From contig JACKKJ010000002.1 of the NCBI GenBank assembly GCA_024236495.1, forward strand, positions 173,501 through 237,500: a stretch of 64,000 nucleotides of DNA, written 5' to 3'. The notes under the pieces were generated by a model, which saw only the letters and a list, made by a program, of their open reading frames with translations, searched no databases and was not told the origin of the DNA. Of the stretch, positions 1 through 8,433 are shown in pieces. Positions within the stretch are counted from its first letter, which is position 1, and each line of letters starts with the position of its first letter. Position numbers and translations under genes: made by a program. This DNA is from Paracoccaceae bacterium (GTDB lineage: Bacteria > Pseudomonadota > Alphaproteobacteria > Rhodobacterales > Rhodobacteraceae).

Positions 1-87
1 TTCAAATACGACTTTGAGAATCCGGCCAACAAGATGCCGGTGGGCGGGATCGACCTGGACGAGGTTCACGCCAAGCTTGGCGGCTAG
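1..87 (+). CDS. C-terminal end of an unidentified protein
   Basis: An open frame enters from the left edge and ends at TAG (85-87), giving 28 residues that finish in VHAKLGG. The frame has the codon use of the neighbouring genes, so it is probably the true 3' end of a gene whose body lies outside. The fragment contains no motif that I can tie to a family, so no function is assigned. Confidence 0.5.
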   Translation, partial: FKYDFENPANKMPVGGIDLDEVHAKLGG

Positions 88-181
88 GCCGCCCGATCAC
101 CATCCGCTCGCGCAGGTGTAGATTGCCGGCGCGGGGGCGCAATGCTAGCCGGACCCGGCACGTCTGCGGAGGACAACGGAG

Positions 182-1798
182 ATGGGTATTCAATCGCTCG
201 ACCGCTTTTCGGTCTTTGCCGGTGTCGCGGTTCTGACGCTGGTCTCGCTGCTGCTTGTCGTCTTGTCCCCCTGGGCCTGGCTTGGCGTCGCCGTCTTTGG
301 CGCGCTGACCGCCGTCGGGATCCACGACGTTCGCCAGACGCGCCATTCGATCCTGCGGAACTATCCGGTCCTTGGCCACATGCGCTTCATGTTCGAGGGG
401 ATACGGCCGGAAATCCGCCAGTACCTGATCGAAAGCGATCACGACGAGCTTCCGTTTTCGCGCGACGAAAGATCCATCGTCTACCAGCGCGCCAAGGGGG
501 TCGAAGACAAACGCCCCTTCGGCACCCGCGCGCGCGTCTATGACGCGGGCTACGAATGGCTGACCCATTCCGTGCAACCCAAGCACATCACCGATACCGA
601 TTTCCGGGTGAAGGTGGGCGGGCCCGATTGCGCGCAGCCCTACGACGCCTCGATCTACAACATATCCGCGATGAGCTTTGGCGCGCTCTCCTCGAATGCG
701 ATCCTGGCGTTGAACAAGGGGGCCAGGGCCGGACGGTTCGCCCATGACACCGGCGAGGGCGGCATTTCCCGCTACCACCGCGAAGGCGGGGGCGACCTGA
801 TCTGGGAAATCGGATCAGGCTATTTCGGCTGCCGCAACCGCGACGGCGGGTTCGACCCGGACCGCTTTGGCGAACAGGCCGCCGACCCCCAGGTCAGAAT
901 GATCGAGGTCAAGCTGAGCCAGGGCGCCAAGCCCGGCCACGGCGGCATGCTGCCCGCCGCCAAGATCACCCCCGAAATCGCCGAGGCGCGCGGCGTCCCG
1001 ATGGGGGTTGACTGCATCTCACCCGCAGCGCACAGCGCCTTTTCGACGCCCATCGAGTTCATGGAGTTCATTGCCCGCCTGCGCGAGCTGTCCAGGGGCA
1101 AGCCGGTCGGCTTCAAGCTCTGTATCGGGCATCGGCGCGAATTCATGTGCATGGTCAAGGCGATGCTGGAGACCGGGATCACCCCCGACTATATCGTCAT
1201 CGACGGCAAGGAGGGCGGCACAGGCGCCGCGCCACTGGAGTTCGCCAACCACATGGGGATGCCGCTTGTCGAGGGGCTGACCTTTGCCCACAACACCCTG
1301 CGCGGCGCGGGTCTGCGCGACCGCATCCGTATCGGCGCCTCGGGCAAGCTGATCACCGCCTTCGACATCGCCAAGGCGTTTGCGCTTGGCGCCGACTGGG
1401 CCAATTCGGCGCGCGGTTTCATGTTCTCGATCGGGTGCATCCAGGCGCAGGCCTGTCACACCAACCACTGCCCGGTCGGGGTGGCCACCCAGGATCCGCT
1501 GCGCGCCCGTGCACTGGTCGTCACCGACAAGTCCCAGCGCGTGATCAACTTCCACCGCAACACGCTCAGGGCGCTTGGCGAACTGACCGGGGCCGCCGGG
1601 CTCGACCATCCGTCCGAATTCCTGCCCCACCACCTGATCGTTCGCGAAAACGACCGCGGCATGGTGACCGGCGACGAGGTCTATCCCTACCTGCCCGAAG
1701 GCTTCCTTCTGCGCGAGGAAGAAGACCGGTTCGGCTACCTCCTGCGCTGGAAGCGCGCCAACCCCTCAAGCTTTGCGCCCAGGGGCGCCTATGTCTAG
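182..1798 (+). CDS. FMN-binding glutamate synthase family protein
   Basis: 538 residues. An N-terminal hydrophobic stretch (about residues 10-45) probably anchors it in the membrane. The rest matches the FMN/Fe-S central domain of glutamate synthase: SAMSFGALSSNA, the glycine-rich GEGGISRYH, KPGHGGMLPAAKIT, GKEGGTGAAPLEF and a cysteine cluster CIQAQACHTNHCPVGVATQD that in the family binds an iron-sulfur cluster. The amidotransferase domain of true GltB is absent, as in the stand-alone GltB2-like members found in many proteobacteria, so the electron donor and natural substrate are unknown. The start has GGAGG about 11 bases upstream. The family call is firm; the physiological reaction is not. 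Confidence 0.88.
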   Translation: MGIQSLDRFSVFAGVAVLTLVSLLLVVLSPWAWLGVAVFGALTAVGIHDVRQTRHSILRNYPVLGHMRFMFEGIRPEIRQYLIESDHDELPFSRDERSIVYQRAKGVEDKRPFGTRARVYDAGYEWLTHSVQPKHITDTDFRVKVGGPDCAQPYDASIYNISAMSFGALSSNAILALNKGARAGRFAHDTGEGGISRYHREGGGDLIWEIGSGYFGCRNRDGGFDPDRFGEQAADPQVRMIEVKLSQGAKPGHGGMLPAAKITPEIAEARGVPMGVDCISPAAHSAFSTPIEFMEFIARLRELSRGKPVGFKLCIGHRREFMCMVKAMLETGITPDYIVIDGKEGGTGAAPLEFANHMGMPLVEGLTFAHNTLRGAGLRDRIRIGASGKLITAFDIAKAFALGADWANSARGFMFSIGCIQAQACHTNHCPVGVATQDPLRARALVVTDKSQRVINFHRNTLRALGELTGAAGLDHPSEFLPHHLIVRENDRGMVTGDEVYPYLPEGFLLREEEDRFGYLLRWKRANPSSFAPRGAYV

Positions 1799-1836
1799 GC
1801 CGCGCGCGCCAAGGGCAGGACCGGGCCGGACGCCGG

Positions 1837-2610
1837 ATGCGGGCTGACGCCGCCTGCGACAGCTATGTGATCTGCGCGACGCCGCGAACGGGCAGCACGC
1901 TCCTGTGCGATCTCCTGGCCGCGACAGGGGCCGCGGGCGACCCGGATTCCTTTTTCATGACAAACGTCGATCCGCATTGGGCGGAGTGCTGGGGCCTGCC
2001 GCCGGACGACCCTGCCCTTGGCCGCGACCATTGCGCCGCCTACCTCGACGCGGCGATCGCGGCGGGTCGCGGGAAAACCCCGGTCTTCGGGCTGCGGCTG
2101 ATGCACGAGAACCTTGGCGACCTCACCGGGATGATCGACCGTGTGCACCCCGGCCTGCCCTCCGATCGCGCGCGCTTCGAAACGGTATTCGGCCGGGTTC
2201 TGTTCATCCACCTTGCGCGGGCCGACAAGCTGGCGCAGGCGGTGTCGATGGTCAGGGCGGAACAGACGGGGCTTTGGCACGCCGCGCCCGACGGCACGGA
2301 GCTGGAACGGCTGTCGCCACCCCGGGAACCGCACTACGACTTTGCCCACATCGCCACGAGGCTGGACGAACTTGCAGCGCGCGACGCCGCCTGGACGGGC
2401 TGGTTCACGCGCGAAGGCATCGTCCCCCTGACCATCGCCTATGAAAGCCTGGCCGAAGATCCCGCGGGAACCCTCGCGCGGGTATGCCACCGTCTTGGCG
2501 TTGCCGCGCCGTCTCGGGACGCGGTCAAACCCGGCGTCGCCCGGCTGGCCGATGCGATCAGCCGGGACTGGATGGACCGGTTCCGCGCCGACGCCAGCAA
2601 CGGGCGCTGA
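1837..2610 (+). CDS. Stf0-family sulfotransferase
   Basis: 257 residues. The N-terminus carries the PAPS-binding 5'-phosphosulfate loop YVICATPRTGSTLLCDLL (about residues 10-27), characteristic of Stf0/NodH-like sulfotransferases. FIHLARADKLAQAVSMVRA (about 125-145) fits the region that contacts the 3'-phosphate. Such enzymes move a sulfuryl group from PAPS to a sugar or lipid; the acceptor cannot be read from sequence. The open frame extends upstream into the previous gene, but the ATG at 1837 places the phosphate loop at the usual distance from the N-terminus. No strong ribosome-binding site is visible. It lies 38 bases after the preceding gene and may be co-transcribed with it. Confidence 0.85.
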   Translation: MRADAACDSYVICATPRTGSTLLCDLLAATGAAGDPDSFFMTNVDPHWAECWGLPPDDPALGRDHCAAYLDAAIAAGRGKTPVFGLRLMHENLGDLTGMIDRVHPGLPSDRARFETVFGRVLFIHLARADKLAQAVSMVRAEQTGLWHAAPDGTELERLSPPREPHYDFAHIATRLDELAARDAAWTGWFTREGIVPLTIAYESLAEDPAGTLARVCHRLGVAAPSRDAVKPGVARLADAISRDWMDRFRADASNGR

Positions 2611-2634
2611 CCCGGCCCGCCCGTCTGCGGACCG

Positions 2635-3624
2635 TCAGATCAGCCCCTCGGCCCGAAACAGCGCCTTGACGTCCGCCTCCGGTCTTGCGCCGAAATGGCT
2701 GATGACCTCTGCCGCGGCGATGCAGCCCATGCGGCCCGCCTTTTGCAGGCTCTGACCCGTCGCAAGGCCATAAAGGAATCCGGCCGCGAACTGGTCGCCG
2801 GCGCCGGTGGCATCGACGGGGACGACACGATGCACCGGCACCTCCACCCGTTCCCCGCCGCGGATCAGGATCACGTCGGCGCCCGACCGCGTGCAGACGA
2901 TCAGCGGACAATCCGCCTTTGCCTGCGCCAAGGCGGCCTCCAGATCCTCGGTCTGGTAAAGGGCGGCCCATTCGTGTTCGTTGCCGATCACATAGTCCAT
3001 CTGGTCATGCACGAGCCGCCGGAAATCCGCCCGGTGGCGATCCACGCAAAACGGATCGGACAGCGAGATTCCCGCTTGCCCACCGCCCTTGTGACAGGCC
3101 TCGGCCGCCTTGAGAAAGGCTGCCTTCCCGTGGTCCTTGTCAAACAGGTAACCCTCCAGGAAGAGATAGTCACTGTCCCGCACCACGGCTTCGTCCAGAT
3201 CCTCCGATCCGAAATCCGCGCCCGCGCCCAGATAGGTGTTCATCGACCGTTCGCCATCCGCGGTCACAAAGATCATCGAACGCGACGTCGGCAGTTCGGC
3301 GGCAGTTGACGGCGGGTTGGGAAAGTCCGTCCCTTCTGCTTCCAGCGATTTCGCATAGAACCGGCCCAGCGCGTCGTCCTTGACCTTGCCGACGAAGGCG
3401 GTCTTCAGCCCCAGGTTCCCCAGCCCCGCCAACGTGTTGCCGACCGATCCCCCCGGCGCCTGCGTCCGTTCCTTCATCGCTGCGTAAAGCGTCTCGCCGC
3501 GTTCGCGGTCGACAAGCTGCATGATCCCCTTCTCGATTCCCATCCAGTCAAGGAAATCGTCGTCGCATTGGGTCAGCACATCGACAATGGCGTTGCCGAT
3601 GCCGACAACCTGGTATCTCGTCAC
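2635..3624 (-). CDS. PfkB-family carbohydrate kinase, probable adenosine kinase
   Basis: 329 residues, normal for the family. It has the ribokinase/PfkB fold markers: N-terminal VGIGNAIVDVL, the substrate-binding GGSVGNTLAGLGNLG, and the C-terminal signature VDATGAGDQFAAGFLYG with the catalytic aspartate and anion-hole glycines. It resembles the sugar kinases annotated as adenosine kinase in Rhodobacterales (ATP + adenosine to ADP + AMP, purine salvage). The start is GTG, inside the stop of the upstream endonuclease III gene (GTGA, four-base overlap) with a purine-rich Shine-Dalgarno GGAGAAG just before it. Substrate choice within PfkB is less certain than the family. Confidence 0.87.
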   Translation of the reverse strand: MTRYQVVGIGNAIVDVLTQCDDDFLDWMGIEKGIMQLVDRERGETLYAAMKERTQAPGGSVGNTLAGLGNLGLKTAFVGKVKDDALGRFYAKSLEAEGTDFPNPPSTAAELPTSRSMIFVTADGERSMNTYLGAGADFGSEDLDEAVVRDSDYLFLEGYLFDKDHGKAAFLKAAEACHKGGGQAGISLSDPFCVDRHRADFRRLVHDQMDYVIGNEHEWAALYQTEDLEAALAQAKADCPLIVCTRSGADVILIRGGERVEVPVHRVVPVDATGAGDQFAAGFLYGLATGQSLQKAGRMGCIAAAEVISHFGARPEADVKALFRAEGLI

Positions 3625-4265
3625 AGGGTCTTCTCCTCGAATGGGCACAGATCGCGGATGATGCAGGCGCCGCACTTGGGCTTGCGGGCGACGCAGATAT
3701 AGCGGCCATGCAGGATCAGCCAGTGGTGCGCGTGCTGCTGGAATTCGACCGGCACGTTGTCTTCGATGGCGCGTTCGACGGCGTCCACCGTCTTGCCCGC
3801 CGCGATCCCGGTGCGGTTGCCGACGCGGAATATATGGGTATCGACCGCCTGCGCCGGGAAACGGAACCACATGTTCAGGACCACATTTGCCGTCTTGCGC
3901 CCGACCCCAGGCAGCGTCATCAGCGCCGCGCGCGACGACGGCACGGTTCCGCCGTAGTCCTCGTGCAGGATCCGGCTGAGTTTCATGACGTTCTTCGCCT
4001 TCTGGCGGAACAGCCCGATCGTCTTGATATGATCCGTCAGCCCCGCCTCGCCCAGCGCCAGCATCTTCTCGGGCGTGTCAGCAATCTTGAAAAGCGCGCG
4101 CGTCGCCTTGTTCACGCCGGCATCCGTCGCCTGCGCCGACAGTGCGACAGCGACAAGCAGGGTGAAGGCGTTCACGTGTTCCAGTTCCCCCTTCGGCTCT
4201 GGCTCCGAGGCGTGGAAACGGGTGAAGACCTCGTGGATGGTGTGGTAGTCAAGCTGGCGTGCCAT
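3621..4265 (-). CDS. nth: Endonuclease III
   Basis: 214 residues, standard length. A bifunctional DNA glycosylase/AP lyase of base-excision repair that removes oxidised pyrimidines. Seen directly: the helix-hairpin-helix LPGVGRKTANVVL with the catalytic lysine, the conserved aspartate in VDTHIFRVGNR, and the C-terminal 4Fe-4S loop with four cysteines (C-X6-C-X2-C-X5-C, ending CIIRDLCPF). The frame is open further upstream, but the ATG at 4265 gives MARQLDY, where the family begins. Its stop overlaps the GTG of the kinase gene by four bases, so the two are translationally coupled. Confidence 0.96.
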   Translation of the reverse strand: MARQLDYHTIHEVFTRFHASEPEPKGELEHVNAFTLLVAVALSAQATDAGVNKATRALFKIADTPEKMLALGEAGLTDHIKTIGLFRQKAKNVMKLSRILHEDYGGTVPSSRAALMTLPGVGRKTANVVLNMWFRFPAQAVDTHIFRVGNRTGIAAGKTVDAVERAIEDNVPVEFQQHAHHWLILHGRYICVARKPKCGACIIRDLCPFEEKTL

Positions 4266-4372
4266 GTCCGGGATATGCCCCGCGGGGCGCCGCGTTCGCA
4301 AGCGCAAAGCGCAGCTTTCGGGTCGCCGCTGCACAGCTCTTCGCCTAGTGTCGGCGGGCAAGGAGAACCACG

Positions 4373-5215
4373 ATGCAAGAAGACAGCGCCTATCACTATC
4401 GCACGATCGCCCGCGCCATCGACCTGATCGAGGCAGAGGGCGGCCGGACGATGCCGCTCGAAGACCTGGCCACGCGGTTGTCGATGAGCCCGGCGCATTT
4501 CCAGCGCGTCTTTTCCCGTTGGGTCGGCGTGTCGCCGAAACGCTACCAGCAGTACCTGACGCTTGACCTTGCGCGCCGGCTTCTTTCGGAACGGTTCACG
4601 CTTCTGGACACGGCGGCGGAAACGGGGCTTTCCGGCACCGGGCGCCTTCATGACCTTTTTCTTGGCTGGGAGGCGATGAGCCCCGGCGAATACGCCCGCG
4701 GCGGAGAGGGGCTGGTGATCCGCTACGGCTGGTTCCCGACCCCCTTCGGCGAGGCGCTGGCGATGGGGACGGATCGCGGCCTTTGCGGGCTTGGCTTTGC
4801 CGACGATTGCGGGCGAGAGGCCGCAATGGCGGACTTTTCGGGGCGTTGGCCAAAGGCCCGGTTCCTCGACGATGCCGACGCCATCGCCCCCTGGGTCGCC
4901 GCCGCCTTCGCGGGCAAAGGGGAAGCGCGCCTTCACATGATCGGCGCCCCCTTCCAGGTCAAGGTCTGGGAGGCGCTGCTTTCCATCCCATCGGGCCAGG
5001 TCACCACCTATTCCGAACTTGCGCGCGCTATCGGCCACCCGACCGCCGTGCGCGCCGTCGGAACCGCCGTCGGCCGCAACCCGGTCAGCTGGCTGATCCC
5101 CTGTCACCGCGCCCTTCGCAAATCCGGCGGGCTTGGCGGTTATCACTGGGGCCTGCCGGTCAAGCGCGCCATGCTGGCCTGGGAGGCCGCGCGCGCCGAA
5201 GCGAAAAGCGCCTGA
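4373..5215 (+). CDS. ada: Ada-like protein: AraC-type regulator fused to O6-alkylguanine-DNA methyltransferase
   Basis: 280 residues. The N-terminal third (about 10-105) is an AraC-type double helix-turn-helix (LEDLATRLSMSPAHFQRVFS). The C-terminal half is the alkyltransferase domain with the acceptor-cysteine motif IPCHRALR and the upstream GTAVGRNPVSWL. The N-terminal zinc/methylphosphotriester-sensing domain of E. coli Ada is missing, so it repairs O6-methylguanine by suicide transfer and may regulate DNA, but it cannot sense phosphotriesters in the classical way. AAGGAG precedes the start. It is divergent from nth, another base-repair gene, across 107 bases. Confidence 0.9.
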   Translation: MQEDSAYHYRTIARAIDLIEAEGGRTMPLEDLATRLSMSPAHFQRVFSRWVGVSPKRYQQYLTLDLARRLLSERFTLLDTAAETGLSGTGRLHDLFLGWEAMSPGEYARGGEGLVIRYGWFPTPFGEALAMGTDRGLCGLGFADDCGREAAMADFSGRWPKARFLDDADAIAPWVAAAFAGKGEARLHMIGAPFQVKVWEALLSIPSGQVTTYSELARAIGHPTAVRAVGTAVGRNPVSWLIPCHRALRKSGGLGGYHWGLPVKRAMLAWEAARAEAKSA

Positions 5216-5323
5216 GCCCGCACAGGCGGATTGCCGCGCAAGTGACTATCGGGCGGGTGTTATTGCCTTACAGATGCGCTAGACCCCAGGTGAAGACGAC
5301 ACGTCAGAAACGGGAGACGCGAC

Positions 5324-5989
5324 ATGCGCATCACCTCCATCATCATGGCCGCGACGGCCGGCACCTTTCTTCTTGCCGCCTGTACGCCGCCCGAACAATA
5401 CAACCCCAACGACCCGAACCAGCGCACCCGCGAAGGCGCCGCGGTCGGGGCCGGGATCGGTGCGCTGGCCGGCCTTCTGACCGGCGACACCGCGAAGGAA
5501 CGCCGTAACCGCGCCCTTGGCGGAGCCGTCCTTGGCGGCATCGCCGGCGGCGTGATCGGCAACAACCTCGACAAGCAGGCGGCGGAACTCGCGGCCAGCT
5601 TCGACAATGGCGCCATCGGCATCATCAACACCGGAAACGAACTGATCGTGCGGATGCCGCAGGACATCCTGTTCGCCACCGACAGCGCCGTCGTTTCCTC
5701 GGGGCTGCGCGGCGACCTGCAGACGCTCGCAGCGAGCATCAACCGCTACCCGGACACCACCGTCCAGGTGGTCGGCCACACCGACAACACCGGGTCCGCC
5801 GCCTACAACCAAGATCTGTCCGAGCGGCGGGCGCAGTCCGTCGCCTCGATCCTGCAGGGCGCGGGCGTCGCCGGCTACCGGCTGCAGGCCTTCGGTCGCG
5901 GCGAAAGCCAGCCCATCGCCTCCAACTACACGCCCGAGGGCCGCGCCCAGAACCGGCGGGTGGATATCGTTATCCGGCCCAACGCCTGA
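5324..5989 (+). CDS. OmpA-family outer-membrane lipoprotein
   Basis: 221 residues. The lipoprotein signal peptide ends in a LAAC lipobox (Cys20). Next come glycine-zipper segments (GAAVGAGIGALAGLLTG and GGAVLGGIAGGVIGNN, about 40-80), then a C-terminal OmpA-like peptidoglycan-binding domain with VVGHTDNTG, NQDLSERRAQSVA and the final NRRVDIVI. It should tether the outer membrane to peptidoglycan, like Pal- or YiaD-type proteins. It is a single-gene unit closed by a strong terminator. Confidence 0.93.
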   Translation: MRITSIIMAATAGTFLLAACTPPEQYNPNDPNQRTREGAAVGAGIGALAGLLTGDTAKERRNRALGGAVLGGIAGGVIGNNLDKQAAELAASFDNGAIGIINTGNELIVRMPQDILFATDSAVVSSGLRGDLQTLAASINRYPDTTVQVVGHTDNTGSAAYNQDLSERRAQSVASILQGAGVAGYRLQAFGRGESQPIASNYTPEGRAQNRRVDIVIRPNA

Positions 5990-6005
5990 GACAGACGCAA
6001 TGCAG

Positions 6006-6035
6006 AAAAGGGGCCGGGTTTTCCGGCCCCTTTTT
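6006..6035 (+). terminator. Rho-independent terminator after the OmpA lipoprotein gene
   Basis: Inverted repeat with arms GGGGCCGG and CCGGCCCC and a loop of a few T residues, followed by five T residues. Confidence 0.9.
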
Positions 6036-6037
6036 CA

Positions 6038-6066
6038 TTGCCTACCCCTCAGATCGGTCATAGAAT
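6038..6066 (+). promoter_or_regulatory. Predicted sigma-70 type promoter of the FadR-type regulator
   Basis: TTGCCT (-35) and TAGAAT (-10, five of six consensus positions) lie 17 bases apart. Transcription would start near 6073, about 16 bases before the ATG, and the element directly follows the terminator of the previous gene. Confidence 0.6.
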
Positions 6067-6068
6067 CT

Positions 6069-6086
6069 AACCAATTCAAGGTGGTT
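6069..6086. promoter_or_regulatory. Inverted repeat, possible autoregulatory operator
   Basis: AACCA and TGGTT arms separated by eight bases sit over the predicted transcription start and the ribosome-binding site AAGGTGG. The position fits repression by the regulator encoded immediately downstream. FadR-subfamily regulators often bind short inverted repeats in their own promoter; this is inference from position and symmetry. Confidence 0.4.
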
Positions 6087-6088
6087 TC

Positions 6089-6859
6089 ATGCCGTTTCAG
6101 AAGATCGAACCAGAAAAGCTTTCCGACTCCGTCGTCCGCCAGATCGAACGGTTGATCCTGCAGGGCATCCTCCGCCCCGGCGAACGGCTTCCGTCCGAAC
6201 GCGATCTCTCGGAGCGTCTTGGCGTCTCGCGGCCCTCGCTGCGCGAGGCGATCGCCGCTCTGGAGACCGATGGCCTGCTGGTCACCCGCGCCAGTTCCGG
6301 CATCTATGTCGCCGAGGTGCTGAACTCCGCCTTCTCGCCCTCGCTGATCCGGCTGTTCGCGCGCCACCCCGACGCGGTATTCGACTACCTCGACTTTCGC
6401 CGCGATCTTGAGGCGATGGCGGCCGAACGCGCGGCGCGGCTGGGATCGGACACCGACCTGAAGGTCGTGGACGCGGTCTTTCGCAAGATGGAGGCTGCCG
6501 CGCAGAAGCGCGACCCGGCCGACGAGGCCGCGCTTGATGCCGAGTTCCACATGGCGATCATCGAGGCCAGCCACAATGTCGTCATGCTCCACATGATGCG
6601 GGCGATGTTCGGGCTCTTGCGCGAAGGCGTCTTCTACAACCGCCAGGTCATGTTCCGCCAGAAGACGACCCGCGAGGCGCTTCTGGATCAGCACCGCGCC
6701 ATCAACACCGCCTTGCAGGCGCATGACCCCGTTGCCGCACGCAATGCCGTCGAACGGCATCTGAGCTTTGTGGAGACATCGCTCAAGGATCACTTCCGAA
6801 CGGAACGAAACGAGGCGGTCGCGCGCCTGCGCTTTGCCCAGGAAGCCGAACGCGGCTAG
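6089..6859 (+). CDS. GntR-family transcriptional regulator, FadR/FCD subfamily
   Basis: 256 residues. An N-terminal winged helix-turn-helix (about 8-75: GERLPSERDLSERLGVSRPS, then LREAIAALETDGLL) is followed by an all-helical FCD ligand-binding domain (about 95-235), with the metal-binding candidates Asp/His in AEFHMAIIEASHN and the later QHRAINTAL and ERHLSF. This group senses small organic acids (pyruvate, lactate, glycolate). The effector and target are not evident because it stands alone between the OmpA gene and the convergent atp operon. Confidence 0.88.
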   Translation: MPFQKIEPEKLSDSVVRQIERLILQGILRPGERLPSERDLSERLGVSRPSLREAIAALETDGLLVTRASSGIYVAEVLNSAFSPSLIRLFARHPDAVFDYLDFRRDLEAMAAERAARLGSDTDLKVVDAVFRKMEAAAQKRDPADEAALDAEFHMAIIEASHNVVMLHMMRAMFGLLREGVFYNRQVMFRQKTTREALLDQHRAINTALQAHDPVAARNAVERHLSFVETSLKDHFRTERNEAVARLRFAQEAERG

Positions 6860-6881
6860 CGATCAGGGCCAGAATGACAAT

Positions 6882-6905
6882 GGCCCGACCTTGCGGCCGG
6901 GCCTT
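6882..6905. terminator. Hairpin between the convergent regulator and atp operon
   Basis: GGCCCG and CGGGCC arms around a ten-base loop lie between the stop of the FadR-type gene and the stop of atpF. It could terminate either transcript; T-runs are weak on both sides. Confidence 0.45.
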
Positions 6906-6929
6906 GTCTCAGTGCCGGTGCTTCGCGTT

Positions 6930-7484
6930 TCAGTGCAGCTTGGCTTCGACTTCGGCGATCGACGCTTCGACCAGCTGCCCGCGATCCGCTGCGGACATCG
7001 TCCGCGCGATCAGGTCGCCCGCGGCAGCCACGGCCACCTGCACGGCACGGTCGCGCACTTCGCGCACCGCAGCGGCCTCGGCCGAGGCGATCTGATCCTC
7101 CGCGGCGGCAAGCCGGCGAACGATCGACGCCTTCAGGTCTTCCTTCGCCTGTTCGGCGGCGGCCTGCGCCTCGCGACGGGCCGTCTCGACGATGCGGTCC
7201 GCCATGTCCTGAACTTCCTTCTGCTTGCGCTCGTAGGAAGCAAGAACCGCGCGCGCTTCCTCGCGCAGGGCGCGGGCCTCGTCGAGGTCCGACTTGATCT
7301 CGGCCGCGCGCTTGTCAAGCAGACCGCCCAGAAGCGCCGGAACCTTGAAGTAGACCAGCACGCCGACGAACAGCAGGAACGCGATCGTGACGACGAAATC
7401 GGTATTGCGGAGCGAGAAGAAAGGCCCCGAGGCGGCCATCGCCGGCGACGCGGAAAGGATCAGGAAAAGGGAAAGCTTCTTCAT
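6930..7484 (-). CDS. atpF: F0F1 ATP synthase subunit b
   Basis: 184 residues. One N-terminal membrane helix (about 27-48, TDFVVTIAFLLFVGVLVYF) and a long charged, alanine-rich coiled coil. Together with b' it forms the peripheral stalk holding F1 against the rotor. Last gene of the F0 operon, four bases after b'. An N-terminal hydrophobic stretch ending in AMAA looks like a signal peptide, as seen in related b subunits. Confidence 0.93.
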   Translation of the reverse strand: MKKLSLFLILSASPAMAASGPFFSLRNTDFVVTIAFLLFVGVLVYFKVPALLGGLLDKRAAEIKSDLDEARALREEARAVLASYERKQKEVQDMADRIVETARREAQAAAEQAKEDLKASIVRRLAAAEDQIASAEAAAVREVRDRAVQVAVAAAGDLIARTMSAADRGQLVEASIAEVEAKLH

Positions 7485-7488
7485 GATC

Positions 7489-8064
7489 CTACCCCTTCAT
7501 CCGTTCCGCGACGGCGGCGGCAATCGCCTTGTCGTCGGCAGCCCCGCCAAGCGAGGAAACCAGCGCGGCGGCGGTGTCGTTCGCGACGGCCTTCACGCTT
7601 TCGACCGCACCGGCGCGGATCTCGTCGATCCGGCGCGCGGATTCCGCGGCCTTGGCCGAAATCTCCGCATCCGCCTTGGCGGTCGCGGCGTCCAGGTCCT
7701 TCTGGATCTCGGCGCGGGCTTCGGCCACGATCCGGGCCGCTTCGCCACGCGCATCCGTCAGCGCCTGGTTATAAGCCTTCTCGGCCTCGACGGCTTTCGC
7801 CTTCAGGTCTTCGGCGGCGGCGATGTCGCTGGTGATCGTGCGCTGGCGATCGGCCAGAACCCCGCCGATCCTCGGCAGCGCGATGCGCGACAGCACGAAG
7901 TAGATGACGATCAGCGCCACCACGAGCCAGAAGATCTGGTTCGCGAAGGTCGATGTATCAAGTTGCGGCATGCCCGCGGACTGGGCCGCGTGCCCCGCCG
8001 CCTCGGCGGCGTGACCGACCGCTTCGGTCGCGGTATCGGCTGCCGTATGCGTGGTGTTCGCCAT
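7489..8064 (-). CDS. F0F1 ATP synthase subunit b'
   Basis: 191 residues. A hydrophilic, alanine/histidine-rich N-terminus (about 30 residues) precedes a membrane helix (FANQIFWLVVALIVIYFVLS) and a stalk coiled coil (ARIVAEARAEIQKDLDAATA). This is the second, diverged b-type subunit (b', also called AtpG or AtpX) that in photosynthetic-lineage alphaproteobacteria and cyanobacteria makes a heterodimeric peripheral stalk with b. It lies between atpE and atpF. Confidence 0.92.
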   Translation of the reverse strand: MANTTHTAADTATEAVGHAAEAAGHAAQSAGMPQLDTSTFANQIFWLVVALIVIYFVLSRIALPRIGGVLADRQRTITSDIAAAEDLKAKAVEAEKAYNQALTDARGEAARIVAEARAEIQKDLDAATAKADAEISAKAAESARRIDEIRAGAVESVKAVANDTAAALVSSLGGAADDKAIAAAVAERMKG

Positions 8065-8144
8065 GTCGTCCCCCTGGAACCCTGTTTACATCGGGTGGAT
8101 GCCGCAGGGGCACCCACCCGACCGTAAGGATGGTTCGTTCGGGA

Positions 8145-8387
8145 TCAGACGGCGAACATCAGCAGAAGCGCGACGAGGAACGAGAAGATCCCGAGCGCTT
8201 CGGCGAACGCGATGCCGATGAAGAGGGTCGCGGTCTGGCCGGCAGCGGCCGACGGGTTGCGCAGAGCGCCGGCGAGGAAGTTGCCGGCAACATTGCCCAC
8301 CCCCATCGCGGAGCCGCCCATGCCGATGCAGGCAAGACCGGCGCCGATGAATTTGCCGAGAGCGGCAGCAGCTGCGAGTTCCATCAT
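8145..8387 (-). CDS. atpE: F0F1 ATP synthase subunit c (rotor ring)
   Basis: 80 residues from the first ATG (79 from the adjacent second ATG). Two membrane helices are joined by the polar loop ALRNPSA. The conserved proton-carrying carboxylate is Glu63 in FAEALGIF. The glycine-rich first helix GAGLACIGMGGSAMGVG packs the ring. AAGGAG lies four bases before the first ATG and seven before the second, so the second ATG (8384) is equally plausible. Centre of the F0 operon. Confidence 0.95.
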   Translation of the reverse strand: MMELAAAAALGKFIGAGLACIGMGGSAMGVGNVAGNFLAGALRNPSAAAGQTATLFIGIAFAEALGIFSFLVALLLMFAV

Positions 8388-8433
8388 GTATCTCCTTACG
8401 GTTGGATTGGTGCAGTTGGTTGAAGACCGGGCG

